This document shows, piece by piece, positions 16,540 through 26,306 of a stretch of 64,000 bases of DNA. The position numbers and the translations under genes are program-made. The notes under the pieces were generated by a model. It was not told the DNA's origin. It saw only the letters and a program-made list of their open reading frames with translations, and did no database searches. Within the stretch, counting starts at the first letter, position 1. Each line of letters starts with the position of its first letter. This DNA is from CANNDT01 sp945876205 (lineage in GTDB: Bacteria; Acidobacteriota; Vicinamibacteria; Vicinamibacterales; UBA2999): the NCBI GenBank assembly GCA_947503365.1, contig CANNDT010000006.1, forward strand, positions 19,871 to 83,870. The letters run 5' to 3'.

Positions 16540-18249
16540 ATGAAAACACGCCTTGTCGTGCCGGCGTTCGCCCTGTCCACATCGCTCCTGGCCGCGTCGG
16601 CCGTCTTCGGCCAGTATCCCGGGAGTTTTCAAGTCGCCAAGGACGGCGCGTCGATCGTCATCGAGGACTACGCCACGGTGCCCGCGTCGAGCCTGATGCG
16701 CGACAAGCTGTACCCGGCCCCTCTTGACCCGCGCGGGCAGGTGTCGCGGGTCAACGCACTGGTGTCCGAGCCGGCCAATGCGCCGCAGTCCGCCGGGCGC
16801 TTCTTCGTCGTCGACCAGAACGGCATCATCTACACGCTGGACAAGACGACGAAGGCGTTCACGCCCTATGTCGACGTGGGCCGGGTGTTCGCCAGGTTCA
16901 CGAACACCGGCAGCCTCGGGATGGGGATCGCCTCGATCACGTTCGATCCCGCGTACTCGACGAACGGGAAGTTCTACACCAACCACAACGAACGCCCCGA
17001 CCCGATGCGCGCGATTGGCCCCACCAACGCATCGTCGCCGGCGTTGAATCTCTCTGGTTACACGGTGACGCCGGCGATCAATCCGCCTGTCGGGCCCGCG
17101 TCGTACGAGTCGGTGCTGATCGAGTGGACCGATTCGAACACCAGGAACGCGACGTTCGAGGGTACCGCGCGCGAGGTGATCCGCATTGGCATGAGCTATC
17201 CGCTGCATCCGATGGGCGACATGGTCTTCAACCCGCTCGCCCGCCGCGGCGATGCCGACTACGGCAACCTCTATATCGCGATGGGCGACGGCACCGCGGG
17301 AGAACGTCCCGGCGTCACCCATCCGATCCCGCAGCGGCTCGATGGGTTGACCGGAAAGATTCTCCGCATCACGCCCGACATCTCGCTGCGCGCGACTGAC
17401 AAGCTGAGCGCCAATGGGCGCTACCGCATTCCATCGACCGGCGCCAATGCCAACCCGTTTGTCTCCGTGCCGGCCGCGCGTGGAGAGGTCTACGCGTACG
17501 GTTTCCGCAACCCGCACCGGCTGGCGTGGGACACGGTGACCAACACGCTGCTCGCGAACGACATCGGCCACCGCTCCTGGGAAGAGATCAACATCATCGT
17601 CAAGGGTGGCAACTACGGATGGGCGGAGCGTGAAGGTCCGGAGGCCGTGTTCATCGGCGGACCGAATGATACGAAGACCGTGAGCCAGGTCGATCAGGCG
17701 GCGCGTCCGTCACCCGACACCGTGACCGTCGAGGGGATCGACAAGCCCGTGGCGCCGATCTATCCGGTCGCGGCCTACAGCCATCGCGAGGGCCCGGCGA
17801 TTGGCAGCGGATTCGTCTACCGCGGCAAGCTGATGCCGCTGCTCACCGGCAAGTACATCTTCTCGGACATCGTCACCGGCCGGATCTTCTACGCCGATCT
17901 CGCGGAGATGCGCGCGGCCCAGGGCCTGGAGTCCAAAGCCCAGAGCCCGAAGCTCGCGCCCATCCATGAGCTGCAGGTTGTCTACAAGGCACCTGGCGCC
18001 ACCGCCGCGGTGAACCGGCGCATGTTCGACATCGTCGCCGACACCTTCGTGCGCAGGAACGGCACGCCGACCGCCACCGCGGTGGTGCCCGGCGGCGCGA
18101 CCGGCACAGGCCGCGGGCAACTCGATCCGTACGGCCAGCCGTATGGAGGTGGCCGCGCGGACGTGCGATTCGCGCTCGGCGGCGACGCCGAGATCTATAT
18201 CCTGAGCAAGAGCGACGGGATGATCCGGAAGATGACGGCCGCGCGGTAG
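16540..18249 (+). CDS. Exported PQQ-type sugar dehydrogenase-like beta-propeller protein
   Basis: A 569-residue secreted protein of the glucose/sorbosone dehydrogenase fold. It has a signal peptide cleaved near AVFGQ (about residue 24), then propeller blades with FFVVDQNGIIYTLDK, GMGIASITFDPAYSTNGKFY, NLYIAMGDGT, LTGKILRITPDI, YAYGFRNPHRLAWD, NYGWAEREGP and KYIFSDIVTGRIFY, which are the characteristic motifs of this family. Relatives oxidise sugars with PQQ as cofactor, but several members have no proven activity, so the substrate is open. The ATG at 16540 gives the signal peptide. A TTGACA stands at 16495-16500, but no convincing -10 box follows. Confidence 0.85.
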   Translation: MKTRLVVPAFALSTSLLAASAVFGQYPGSFQVAKDGASIVIEDYATVPASSLMRDKLYPAPLDPRGQVSRVNALVSEPANAPQSAGRFFVVDQNGIIYTLDKTTKAFTPYVDVGRVFARFTNTGSLGMGIASITFDPAYSTNGKFYTNHNERPDPMRAIGPTNASSPALNLSGYTVTPAINPPVGPASYESVLIEWTDSNTRNATFEGTAREVIRIGMSYPLHPMGDMVFNPLARRGDADYGNLYIAMGDGTAGERPGVTHPIPQRLDGLTGKILRITPDISLRATDKLSANGRYRIPSTGANANPFVSVPAARGEVYAYGFRNPHRLAWDTVTNTLLANDIGHRSWEEINIIVKGGNYGWAEREGPEAVFIGGPNDTKTVSQVDQAARPSPDTVTVEGIDKPVAPIYPVAAYSHREGPAIGSGFVYRGKLMPLLTGKYIFSDIVTGRIFYADLAEMRAAQGLESKAQSPKLAPIHELQVVYKAPGATAAVNRRMFDIVADTFVRRNGTPTATAVVPGGATGTGRGQLDPYGQPYGGGRADVRFALGGDAEIYILSKSDGMIRKMTAAR

Positions 18250-18255
18250 GCTCGC

Positions 18256-18350
18256 GGCCGCGTGGCCTGAAGGCCGGCCGCGTGGCCTGAAGGCCACGCG
18301 CTACAGGCGATTGGTCTGCCGCCTGTAGCGCGCACCCTTCAGGGTGCGCG
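18256..18350. repeat. Tandem repeat plus three nested palindromes between convergent genes
   Basis: A 20-base unit (GGCCGCGTGGCCTGAAGGCC) is repeated head to tail at 18256-18275 and 18276-18295. It overlaps a perfect 10-base palindrome CGCGTGGCCT/AGGCCACGCG (18279-18300, 2-base loop). Next comes a 12-base inverted repeat GCGCTACAGGCG/CGCCTGTAGCGC (18298-18309 and 18320-18331) and then GCGCACCCT/AGGGTGCGC (18330-18349). The arms overlap, so several stem-loops compete. It lies between two convergent stops and could serve as bidirectional terminator or as a REP-like mobile element. Confidence 0.75.
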
Positions 18351-18355
18351 ACGTC

Positions 18356-19975
18356 CTAGTTCGTCCGCGCCGTGTTCTGGACGACCTTGAGAAAATCCTC
18401 GTTGCTGCCGGTGCGGCCATGCGCGCCGACGTGCTGGCCGACATCGAGCTTCCACTTCAGCATGTTCTGGTAGAGCGTTCGCGCGGTCGCTGTCGCGGCG
18501 GGCGGCGGCGCGCCTGGCGCGGGCGGCGAGTAGAGATCCGAGTTGAACAGGATCTTCTCCTTCGGCAGGAACGCGATCAGCATGTCCTGGCTGTGATTGC
18601 CCTGGCGGTACGACGGATCGCCCAGCTCATACGACATGTCCTGCACGTGCAGGATCTGCATCATCTTCACGCCGTCCGTCACGACGTACTGAGCGGTGCC
18701 TCGCGTTTCGCCGCCCACCGTCTCGATCGGCGCCGGCCTGCGGCTGATCATGTACATCGGGTTGTAGATCGCCATCCGATCGGGCTTCAGCGTCCATGGC
18801 GCCGGGTAGAACGGAATCTCCAGGTAGTAGGGCTTGTTCGATTCGTGCGTCACGATCGTCGTGCCCTGCGAGAGATAGGTGCGGATGCCACCCATGTGAT
18901 CCATGTGGTGGTGCGTGTTCACGAGGTAGCGCACCTGCTTGCCGGGCGTCAGCCTCTCGATTTCCGCGAGCACGGCCAGCGACCGCTCCTCGTTATTGGG
19001 CGAATCCACGACCGCGACGAAGTCCTTGAACTCGACGAGCATGCTGTTGTGCGTGCCGCCGCCGAGCAGCCACACGCCGTCCGCGAGCTTCTGGCTCTCG
19101 ATGCGCACCGGCGCGAGGACCGCGTTCTTCACGACGTCAGGCACGGGAATCGCGGCCACCGGCACGTTCACCTTCACGTCCGAGACCTTGTACTCGTAGA
19201 AGTTGTGCGCCGGATTGAGCCGCGGGTCGCCGTGGTGGACGTGCAGCAGCATCGGAAACTTGATGCCGCCGATGTCCCTGTACTGCGTGTAGCGCATCTC
19301 GTAGTCCATGTCGCCGTACACCGGGTTCGGAATCCAGGTGTCGACCAGCTCCACGAGATTCTGATCGTTGATGGTCAGGTTCATCTTGTACCTCCCGAGG
19401 ATCGGGAAGGAGACGATCGTGACCTTGCGCCCGAACTGCGACAGCCCGAAGTCGGACGCGCCGACGATCGGCAGCGTAATCGCCGTGGCGGCCGGACCGG
19501 CGGCCATCGCCGCCTTGAGCGCGCCGTGCGGCGTGAGCGCGAGCTCCAGCTGGCGCACGTCGTTCCAGGGCACGCCGTCGAGATAGAGCCGCGTGAACGG
19601 AACCGGCGTCGTGCCATTGACGTTCCACGCATATCCGCCGCTGAGGACCTGGTTCATGCGCTGGTCGGCGCGGGGCGCGCGTCCCTGCAGCGAGTAGCTG
19701 CCATCCTTGCGGATGAACTCCTCGCGCGACGACCTGGCGTCGTAGTCGATGGTGCGGACGTACTCGGCGACCTCGTAGTGCGGCCAGTCTTCCTCGAGGC
19801 CGTAGGTCTGGCCGATGTCGGACGACCAGCCGGCCGCGGAAACCTGGAGCGTCCTTGGATCGCCCATCGCCTTGACCGACGCCTGGAGGGCGGCGCGGGC
19901 ATCCGTGGACTGCGCAAAGGCGGTCCCTGTCACCAGTCCCAGCAGCGCAACGAACGTACACAGGCGGCGCACCAT
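18356..19975 (-). CDS. Exported metallo-beta-lactamase-fold hydrolase
   Basis: A 539-residue secreted protein with a signal peptide (LVTGTAFAQ, cleaved near residue 21). Residues 25-290 form a domain with a LolA-like look (DIGGIKFPMLLHVHH, NPVYGDMDYEMRYTQY). The C-terminal MBL domain has the zinc motif NTHHHMDHMGG (HxHxDH), an upstream LVEFKDFVAVVDSPNNEERS and late His candidates (GNHSQDM; GAHGRTG). The metal site is therefore intact, unlike that of the MBL-fold protein at 26306-28081. The substrate is unknown. Start 19975 was chosen because the signal peptide begins there. Confidence 0.8.
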   Translation of the reverse strand: MVRRLCTFVALLGLVTGTAFAQSTDARAALQASVKAMGDPRTLQVSAAGWSSDIGQTYGLEEDWPHYEVAEYVRTIDYDARSSREEFIRKDGSYSLQGRAPRADQRMNQVLSGGYAWNVNGTTPVPFTRLYLDGVPWNDVRQLELALTPHGALKAAMAAGPAATAITLPIVGASDFGLSQFGRKVTIVSFPILGRYKMNLTINDQNLVELVDTWIPNPVYGDMDYEMRYTQYRDIGGIKFPMLLHVHHGDPRLNPAHNFYEYKVSDVKVNVPVAAIPVPDVVKNAVLAPVRIESQKLADGVWLLGGGTHNSMLVEFKDFVAVVDSPNNEERSLAVLAEIERLTPGKQVRYLVNTHHHMDHMGGIRTYLSQGTTIVTHESNKPYYLEIPFYPAPWTLKPDRMAIYNPMYMISRRPAPIETVGGETRGTAQYVVTDGVKMMQILHVQDMSYELGDPSYRQGNHSQDMLIAFLPKEKILFNSDLYSPPAPGAPPPAATATARTLYQNMLKWKLDVGQHVGAHGRTGSNEDFLKVVQNTARTN

Positions 19976-20113
19976 CACGTTCCTCCTCACATCCGGTTTC
20001 CTTGGAAGTGGGCGGTAGTCTGGCACGGGCATCGCTTTTGTCAAAACGCCGGCCTCCAGGCGACGACCGAGTCGGGGTAAGATCGCCGCGCCCCAGTCGG
20101 GTTCCGAGCCTTG

Positions 20114-22369
20114 ATGTTGCGTGTCTCCGCACTGCTCGCGCTGTGTGCCCTGCTGAATGCTCCGGCGAGCGTGGCCGGCCAAACCGCGCTCGCCCCTGCA
20201 CCAGTCTTTCCCCAGACCATTTCACGAGACGAAGCCGGACACGTCGTCGTCCGCGCCATCCCTCTCACAGCGCCGCTGAAGCTCGATGGCAAGCTGGATG
20301 AGGCGATCTATCGCGAGATGCTGCCGGCGTCGGATTTCGTGCAGACCGAACCGAAGGAAGGCGTGCCGGCGACGGAGAAGACCGAGATCTGGATCCTCTA
20401 CGACCACGACAACGTCTACGTCGGCGCGCGCATGTGGGAGAGCCATCCCGAGCGCATGGTCGTCAACGAGATGCGCAGGGACAGCCCCAACGTGTTCCAG
20501 AACGAGCAGCTCGCGATCGTGTTCGACACGTTCTACGACCGCCGCAACGCGGTGGGTTTCTCGATCAATCCGATCGGCGGACGGCAGGACGGCCAGATTA
20601 CCAACGAGAAGTGGAATCGCGACTGGAACACCGTCTTTGATTTTGGCGTCGGCACATTCGACGGCGGCTGGACGGCGGAGCTCGCCATCCCGTTCAAGTC
20701 GCTGCGCTACCGCCCAGGCGCCGCGCAGATCTGGGGGATGAACGCGCGCCGCGTGAACAAGTGGAAGAACGAGTATTCGCACCTCGCGCCGGTGCCGAGC
20801 GCGGGCGCGGGGTCGGGCCTCTACCGCATGTCGCTCGCAGCGACGCTGGTCGGGCTCGACGTGCCGTCGGGATCCAAGAATCTCGAGATCAAGCCCTACG
20901 CGATCTCGGACCTGACGACCGATCGCAACGCGAGTCCCCGGATCTCGAACGACGTGGGCGGCGACCTCGGCGTCGACGTGAAGTACGGCGTCACGCAGAA
21001 CCTCACCGCCGACTTCACCTACAACACCGACTTCGCGCAGGTCGAGGCCGACGAGCAGCAGGTCAACCTCACCAGGTTCAGCCTGTTCTTTCCGGAGAAG
21101 CGCGAGTTCTTCCTGGAGAATCCTGGACTGTTTGCCTTTGGCGGCGTCGCCGTCAATTCGGGCCAGCCGACGAGCGATGCGCCGATGCTGTTTTACAGCC
21201 GGCGGATCGGACTGAACCAGGGACGCGTGGTGCCCCTGACCGCCGGCGGACGGCTGACCGGCCGCGTCGGGCGCTACGCGATCGGGTTGATGAACATCCA
21301 GACCGGCGACGAAACGGTCTCGCGTTCGCCGTCGACGAATTTCTCCCTGGTGCGCGTGAAGCGCGACATCCTGCGCAAGAGCAGCATCGGCTTGATCGCC
21401 ACCGGCCGATCCATCAACTCGAGCGGCAGCGGATCCAATTCGGTGCTCGGCGTCGACGGCGCATTCTCCTTCTTCCAGAATCTGTTCTTCGACACCTACT
21501 GGGCCCGCACCCGGACGACCGGGCGGTCAGGGGATGATGCGAGCTACCGCGGCGCGCTGTCGTATGCCGGCGACCGCTACGGCGTCGAGCTGGAGCGGCT
21601 CGCCGTCGGCAACAACTTCAATCCCGAAGTCGGCTTCGTCCGCCGCTACGACATGCGCCAGAGCTCAGGGGCGCTCAGGTTCAGCCCGAGGCCGAAGGCC
21701 AGCAAGCTGGTTCGGAAGTACTCCTACCAGGGCTCGATCAACTACGTGGAGAACCGCGCCGGCCGCCTCGAGACGAGAGACGACGAGGGACGGTTCGACA
21801 TCGAGTTCCAGAACAGCGACCGGTTCACGGCGAGCTACGTGGACTCGTATGAGTTCCTGCCGCGTCCCTTCCGCATCACCTCCGGCATCACCTTGCCGGT
21901 ACGCGGCTACGATTCCAGCAAGGTGCGGCTGGCGCATACGCTCGGCACGCAGCGCGTGATGTCGGGAACGGCGGCAGTGGAGTACGGATCGTTCTACAGC
22001 GGCCACCGCCTGGCGGTGGGTCTCAGCAGCGGCCGCCTCAAGGTCACGTCGCAGTTTTCGCTCGAGCCGACCTATTCCATCAACCAGGTGGATCTCGTCG
22101 AAGGGTCGTTCACGACGCAGCTCCTCGGTTCGCGCATCTACTATTCGATGACGCCGCTGATGTTCGCCAGCGCGCTGCTGCAGTACAACTCGACCAACCA
22201 CCTGATGTCGGCCAACGCGCGGCTCCGCTGGGAATACGCCCCCGGCAGCGAGCTGTTCGTCGTCTACAACGAAGAACGCGACACGCTCGGAGGCCTCGCG
22301 CCGTCGCGCTATCCCGAGCTCGCCAACCGGTCGTTCATCGTCAAGATCAATCGATTACTTCGCTTCTAA
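20114..22369 (+). CDS. DUF5916 outer-membrane-type protein with CBM9-like domain
   Basis: A 751-residue exported protein. After the signal peptide (VAGQ, about residue 23) comes a CBM9-like sugar-binding domain (LKLDGKLDEAIYREML; TEIWILYDHDNVYVGARMWE; FSINPIGGRQDGQITNE). A DUF5916 beta-barrel-like region follows (DFTYNTDFAQVEADEQQVNLTRFSLFFPEKREFFLE, a hallmark stretch) and ends in an aromatic strand (SFIVKINRLLRF), as outer-membrane proteins do. Such proteins are common in Acidobacteria and Bacteroidetes; the function is not established. TTG and ATG are adjacent at 20111 and 20114; I chose the ATG. It is divergent from the MBL gene, with 138 bases between. Confidence 0.85.
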   Translation: MLRVSALLALCALLNAPASVAGQTALAPAPVFPQTISRDEAGHVVVRAIPLTAPLKLDGKLDEAIYREMLPASDFVQTEPKEGVPATEKTEIWILYDHDNVYVGARMWESHPERMVVNEMRRDSPNVFQNEQLAIVFDTFYDRRNAVGFSINPIGGRQDGQITNEKWNRDWNTVFDFGVGTFDGGWTAELAIPFKSLRYRPGAAQIWGMNARRVNKWKNEYSHLAPVPSAGAGSGLYRMSLAATLVGLDVPSGSKNLEIKPYAISDLTTDRNASPRISNDVGGDLGVDVKYGVTQNLTADFTYNTDFAQVEADEQQVNLTRFSLFFPEKREFFLENPGLFAFGGVAVNSGQPTSDAPMLFYSRRIGLNQGRVVPLTAGGRLTGRVGRYAIGLMNIQTGDETVSRSPSTNFSLVRVKRDILRKSSIGLIATGRSINSSGSGSNSVLGVDGAFSFFQNLFFDTYWARTRTTGRSGDDASYRGALSYAGDRYGVELERLAVGNNFNPEVGFVRRYDMRQSSGALRFSPRPKASKLVRKYSYQGSINYVENRAGRLETRDDEGRFDIEFQNSDRFTASYVDSYEFLPRPFRITSGITLPVRGYDSSKVRLAHTLGTQRVMSGTAAVEYGSFYSGHRLAVGLSSGRLKVTSQFSLEPTYSINQVDLVEGSFTTQLLGSRIYYSMTPLMFASALLQYNSTNHLMSANARLRWEYAPGSELFVVYNEERDTLGGLAPSRYPELANRSFIVKINRLLRF

Positions 22370-22500
22370 GCCACGAAGGCACGAAGGCGGCCACGAAGAA
22401 CACGAAAATCACGAAGCCAGAACGCCCTTTTGGGTTTCTAAATTCTTCGTGATCCTCGTGTCCTTCGTGGCTAAACCTCCGTGATCTTCGTGGTTACCAC
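22367..22500. repeat. CCACGAAG-type interspersed inverted repeat
   Basis: The 134-base gap between two convergent genes carries GCCACGAAGGCACGAAGGCGGCCACGAAG on the left and the complementary CTTCGTGATCCTCGTGTCCTTCGTGGC on the right, then another TCTTCGTGGT. The arms could fold into a long imperfect hairpin. Repeats of this CCACGAAG family are scattered between genes in many environmental bacteria; here one may double as a bidirectional terminator. Confidence 0.7.
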
Positions 22501-22503
22501 GCC

Positions 22504-25500
22504 CTAAAAATCCAGGTTCCAGCTGATCTTGAGCAGGCGCGCCTGCAGGATCGACTGTGGCCGCTGCCACGGCGTGGTTCCCCCGAACGCCGAATTGACC
22601 GAGAGCACCGAGCTCGAATTGAGCGCGTTGAACACATCCAGGTTGATCGACGTCTGGGCACGGCCAAACCTGAGCACCTTTCCCACGCGCAGATCGACCT
22701 GGTTGATCCGGTTCGCGACGAGCGTCCCTGGGGCGATCAGGTTGACCGTGGCGTTGGCGGCGCCGCCCGATAGTGGACGCCCGAGCGATGACTGCACGAG
22801 CGCGTTGCTGGCAACATAGGTGGCGTTGGCGATCGGGCCTGGCGTGTTCTGCACCGTGCCGCTCACCTGTACATCGATCTTCGGCACCGTGTACGCCGCG
22901 AGGAACTTCACCTGCGTGAGCCAGGGTGTCGTGGCATCGCAGAACGGGTTGAGCATCGCCGTCTCGGGAAGCTTTTCCCTGATCTCGCACGAATCCAGGC
23001 TCGTGCGTCCGGTACTCGTGCCGCCCTGCACGACGAGCCCGTTTCTAATCCGGGCGCTCATGTTGACGTCGACGCCACTCCAGACCTCCGTCTGCGTGCC
23101 GTAGTTGGAGGCTTTCGTGATGTAGGTGTCGACCAGGCCGACCTTGTTGGGGTTGAGATCGTAGAACCCGGAGATCGTGTCGCCGGCGCTCGGCAGCCGC
23201 GGATCGCCGTTCGGAGCGGTCACGCTGAATGCGGTGACGTCCGACGGCGCGACGGCGCGGTTGTCCGCGACGAAGAAGTTGCCGTACCAGCGGCGGAACA
23301 GGCTGACGTCCACCGACACGCGCGGCAGCACTTCCTGCTGGACGCCCGCGGAGAACTCCCAGTTGTACGCCCGGATGCCCCACCCGTCGAGAACCGCGGG
23401 ATCGTAGGTGGACCCCCCGGTGGCCCGGCCGAAGTTCTGGTTGGCCATCGCCCCGCACTCGCCGTTGGCGGCCGGCGCGGAGAGGTCGCAATCCGGGACG
23501 TAGTTTCCGTTCCGCGGGTCGCCTGCGGGAAACGTCGTCCGGTCATTCCACGACCGCGTCGTGGTGTTGCCGACACGGTTGATCGGGTTGAGCACCGATC
23601 CGAAGAACGCGTTGCCCGAGCCCATGCCCTCGACGTACTTGTTCAGGCTGACCTTGAGCGCCGTCTTGCCGTTGTCAAAGACATCGTAGGCCGCGCCCAG
23701 CTTCGGCGTCAGATCCTTGAACGTGACACCGTCGGCCGCCGGGAACGTGATGTTGCGCGTCGGCAGCAGGGACGTTGGCCCCGCGGTGGTGTCGGGCGAT
23801 GAGTTCTTGAAGTGGTCGAGCCGGAGGCCGTAGCTGGCCGTCAGCCTGCCGATCGTCCACTTGTCCTGCACGAACGCACCCGAGTCGGAGTCGGTCGTGT
23901 AGATCGTTCTCAGCGGATAGCCCTGAATCGTGATCTGGTTCGGCACGCCGTTGTTGAACCGGTAGGCCACCTGCTGCGAGCCGGGCAGCGGATTTCCGAG
24001 ATCGTTGACCTCGTTGCCGTTGCCGAACATGAAGCCCGCCTTGAAGACGTGGCCGCCGGCGATGTACGACACCGACGACCGGATGAACATCGTCGAGAAG
24101 AAGGTCACACGCAAGTTCGGGTTGGCGCCCGCATTGTTCACAGTTCGGTAGACCAGGTTGCCCAGGGCCTGCTCGGTCACCGAGATCATCAACGGGTTGG
24201 AGTTGATGGCCGGCACGTCGCGCCGCTGATCCTGGTGCCGGTTGATGAACGCGCCCTCGACCAGCAGCCGGTTGGTCAACGGTGCCGACCAGTCGCCCAT
24301 GATGTTGCGCTGCTTGACGCTCTTGCGATACAGCGCCGCCTCGGGCGCGGTGGTCGCATTGATGCCGTCAGTACACGCGCAGTAGCCCGATTCCTGGTGG
24401 CTGTAGCCAACCTTCAGCTTCGGGTGCACCTGCCACGTCAGCCGGCCATGGAAATCCGTTCCGTCGACCACGTTGAACGGGTGGCTGTTGAGATCCGCGG
24501 CGTAGGTCCAGGCATTGGGATCGTTCGCGTTGAGGTTGGTGAACGCGCCCGCCGGATAGTATTCGTTCTTCTGGCTCTTGTAGGCGACGTGGAACCAGAG
24601 CCTGTCCTTCAGAATCGGGCCGCCGCCGCCGGGGTTGTAGTCCCACAGGCGCTTCACCGAGTTCGGCGTGCCGAGGCCCGCGGCCTTCAATTCATCCGTG
24701 AAGTTGTCGCCCTGCATCGACTCGTTGCCGAAGCCTGCGGAGACGGTGCCGGTGAACCGGTTGCCGCCGTCCTTCGGGATGTAGTTGACGCGCACACCGC
24801 CGGTCGGCAGCTCAGCCGACACCGCACCGGTGTCGATGGCGATCTCCTGGTAGGCGCTCATGTTGGTGGCGACGATGATGTTGTTCGCGCCGTTGGCGGT
24901 GATGGCCAGCGAGACGCCATTCTGCGTGAGGCGCTGATCGACGCCGCGGCTGCCGTGCACGGTGAGCTGCGACGACACCTGGTCCGCCGTGCCGCCGACG
25001 TCCTGGCTGACCGCGCCGGCAATCGAGACGCCGGGGATGAGCGTCGCGAGGTTCTTGTCGGTCTTTCCCGTCGGAATGGCGTCGATGACGTCGTGGCCGA
25101 GCACGCGCTGCTGCGTCGTGTTCTGCACGTCGACGATCGGAGACTCGCCGGTCACGGTCACCGTTTCCTCGAGCGCGCCGACCCGCAGGTCACCGTTGAT
25201 GGTGGCGGAAAACGATCCGGTCAGCTCGACCCCTTCGCGCTGGACGACGGCAAACCCAGCCAGCGTGAAGGTGACGGTGTAGGTGCCCGGCCGCAGGTTC
25301 TCGATCCGGTACTGGCCGGAGTCGTTGGTCACGGCCGTCCGAACCTTCTCGATCAAGGCAGGACTGGACGCTTCGACGGTGACGCCGGGCAGCACCGCGC
25401 CGGACGAGTCGCGAGCCACCCCGGTGATGGACGCCTGCGCGAATGCCAGCGCCGGCACGAGCGAAGCGATGAACACGAGCGCCGCGATCCGTCCGAGACT

Positions 25501-25512
25501 CCGTACATGCAT
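22504..25512 (-). CDS. TonB-dependent receptor with N-terminal carboxypeptidase regulatory-like domain
   Basis: A 1002-residue outer-membrane receptor. After a signal peptide (LAFAQ, about residue 26) a carboxypeptidase regulatory-like domain (ITGVARDSSGAVLPGVTVEA ... NLRPGTYTVTFTLAGF) precedes a plug domain (VVTVTGESP-type region EETVTVTGESPIVDVQ, then LATLIPGVSIAGAV). A long beta barrel follows and ends in a short aromatic strand (LKISWNLDF). This is the Oar/CarboxypepD_reg type abundant in Acidobacteria, thought to import large substrates with energy from TonB. No substrate-binding partner lies next to it. The start at 25512 was chosen by the signal peptide. Two exported proteins precede it on the same strand (gap 23 bases) and may share its transcript. 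Confidence 0.92.
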   Translation of the reverse strand: MHVRSLGRIAALVFIASLVPALAFAQASITGVARDSSGAVLPGVTVEASSPALIEKVRTAVTNDSGQYRIENLRPGTYTVTFTLAGFAVVQREGVELTGSFSATINGDLRVGALEETVTVTGESPIVDVQNTTQQRVLGHDVIDAIPTGKTDKNLATLIPGVSIAGAVSQDVGGTADQVSSQLTVHGSRGVDQRLTQNGVSLAITANGANNIIVATNMSAYQEIAIDTGAVSAELPTGGVRVNYIPKDGGNRFTGTVSAGFGNESMQGDNFTDELKAAGLGTPNSVKRLWDYNPGGGGPILKDRLWFHVAYKSQKNEYYPAGAFTNLNANDPNAWTYAADLNSHPFNVVDGTDFHGRLTWQVHPKLKVGYSHQESGYCACTDGINATTAPEAALYRKSVKQRNIMGDWSAPLTNRLLVEGAFINRHQDQRRDVPAINSNPLMISVTEQALGNLVYRTVNNAGANPNLRVTFFSTMFIRSSVSYIAGGHVFKAGFMFGNGNEVNDLGNPLPGSQQVAYRFNNGVPNQITIQGYPLRTIYTTDSDSGAFVQDKWTIGRLTASYGLRLDHFKNSSPDTTAGPTSLLPTRNITFPAADGVTFKDLTPKLGAAYDVFDNGKTALKVSLNKYVEGMGSGNAFFGSVLNPINRVGNTTTRSWNDRTTFPAGDPRNGNYVPDCDLSAPAANGECGAMANQNFGRATGGSTYDPAVLDGWGIRAYNWEFSAGVQQEVLPRVSVDVSLFRRWYGNFFVADNRAVAPSDVTAFSVTAPNGDPRLPSAGDTISGFYDLNPNKVGLVDTYITKASNYGTQTEVWSGVDVNMSARIRNGLVVQGGTSTGRTSLDSCEIREKLPETAMLNPFCDATTPWLTQVKFLAAYTVPKIDVQVSGTVQNTPGPIANATYVASNALVQSSLGRPLSGGAANATVNLIAPGTLVANRINQVDLRVGKVLRFGRAQTSINLDVFNALNSSSVLSVNSAFGGTTPWQRPQSILQARLLKISWNLDF

Positions 25513-25535
25513 GTTCCGGTCTCCAGGGAAGTTCG

Positions 25536-26306
25536 TTACCGTGTGGTATCGCATCGCGTCGGCATCCACTTCGAGCCGTCGCGTTCCTGCTTGAAATCAG
25601 TGCTGGTGATGAATTCCTGCGTGAGGTAGGCCGGGTCGGCGACGATCGACGTGACGGTGATCCATTCGCTGCCGTCGGGCGCGGCGTGACGATCGAAGTA
25701 CTCGGTCAGCACGGCGCCGGCGCTGTACGGCACGCCGTTCTGTCTCAGGTAACCCGGCCGCAACCTGGTCGTGACCACGCGCAGCGAGCCCCATGGCCGC
25801 GTCGCGCCGCGGCCGCCGGCGCCCTCCCACGCTGCCACCGATTCGCCCTGCCACGAGGGTTCGGTGGCAGGTTGATGCCCGCGTCCGAAATGCAGCAGCC
25901 GCACCTGCTCGCCCGCGTCGAACTCGATCTTCAGCGTCTCGTCGTCGGGCCACGTGATGCGCAGCCGTCCCGGCACGCGCATCAGGCCGGCGGCGCCGTA
26001 CCACTTGCAGGCGTTGCCGCCGGCGGCGTCAGTCGCCGGATCCCAGGCCTGGGCGACCTTTCTTCCTTCGGCGTTGAGCGGCACACCGCCGATATCGCCG
26101 GGGCGGGGCGTGGCGATTCGGAAACGCCAGTCTTCGCTCACGACCGAGACCCAGTAGCCGGCGAGATTCACCGGAGCGATTTCACGCGGCGAAGGCGGGC
26201 GCGCAGCCGCCCCTCCGCCGCCGCGGCCGCCTTGCGCCGCTGCGCCAGCCGTACACATGACGATGGCGGCGAGCATCACGGCCGGTGTCATGAGCTGCCG
26301 TCGCAT
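25536..26306 (-). CDS. Exported protein of unknown function
   Basis: A 256-residue secreted protein (signal peptide ending near AGAAAQ). A Gly/Ala linker leads into a single domain with the recognisable phrases NLAGYWVSVVSEDWRFR and LKIEFDAGEQVRLLHFG, and late strand-like segments (LTEYFDRHAAPDGSEWITVTS). Similar proteins appear repeatedly in Vicinamibacteria genomes, often near oxidoreductases, but I know of no assigned function; a lipocalin-like barrel is one guess. The ATG at 26306 shares one base with the TGA of the upstream gene (TGATG), so translation is probably coupled. The mature domain is of the same general type as the N-terminal half of the upstream gene. Confidence 0.7.
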   Translation of the reverse strand: MRRQLMTPAVMLAAIVMCTAGAAAQGGRGGGGAAARPPSPREIAPVNLAGYWVSVVSEDWRFRIATPRPGDIGGVPLNAEGRKVAQAWDPATDAAGGNACKWYGAAGLMRVPGRLRITWPDDETLKIEFDAGEQVRLLHFGRGHQPATEPSWQGESVAAWEGAGGRGATRPWGSLRVVTTRLRPGYLRQNGVPYSAGAVLTEYFDRHAAPDGSEWITVTSIVADPAYLTQEFITSTDFKQERDGSKWMPTRCDTTR

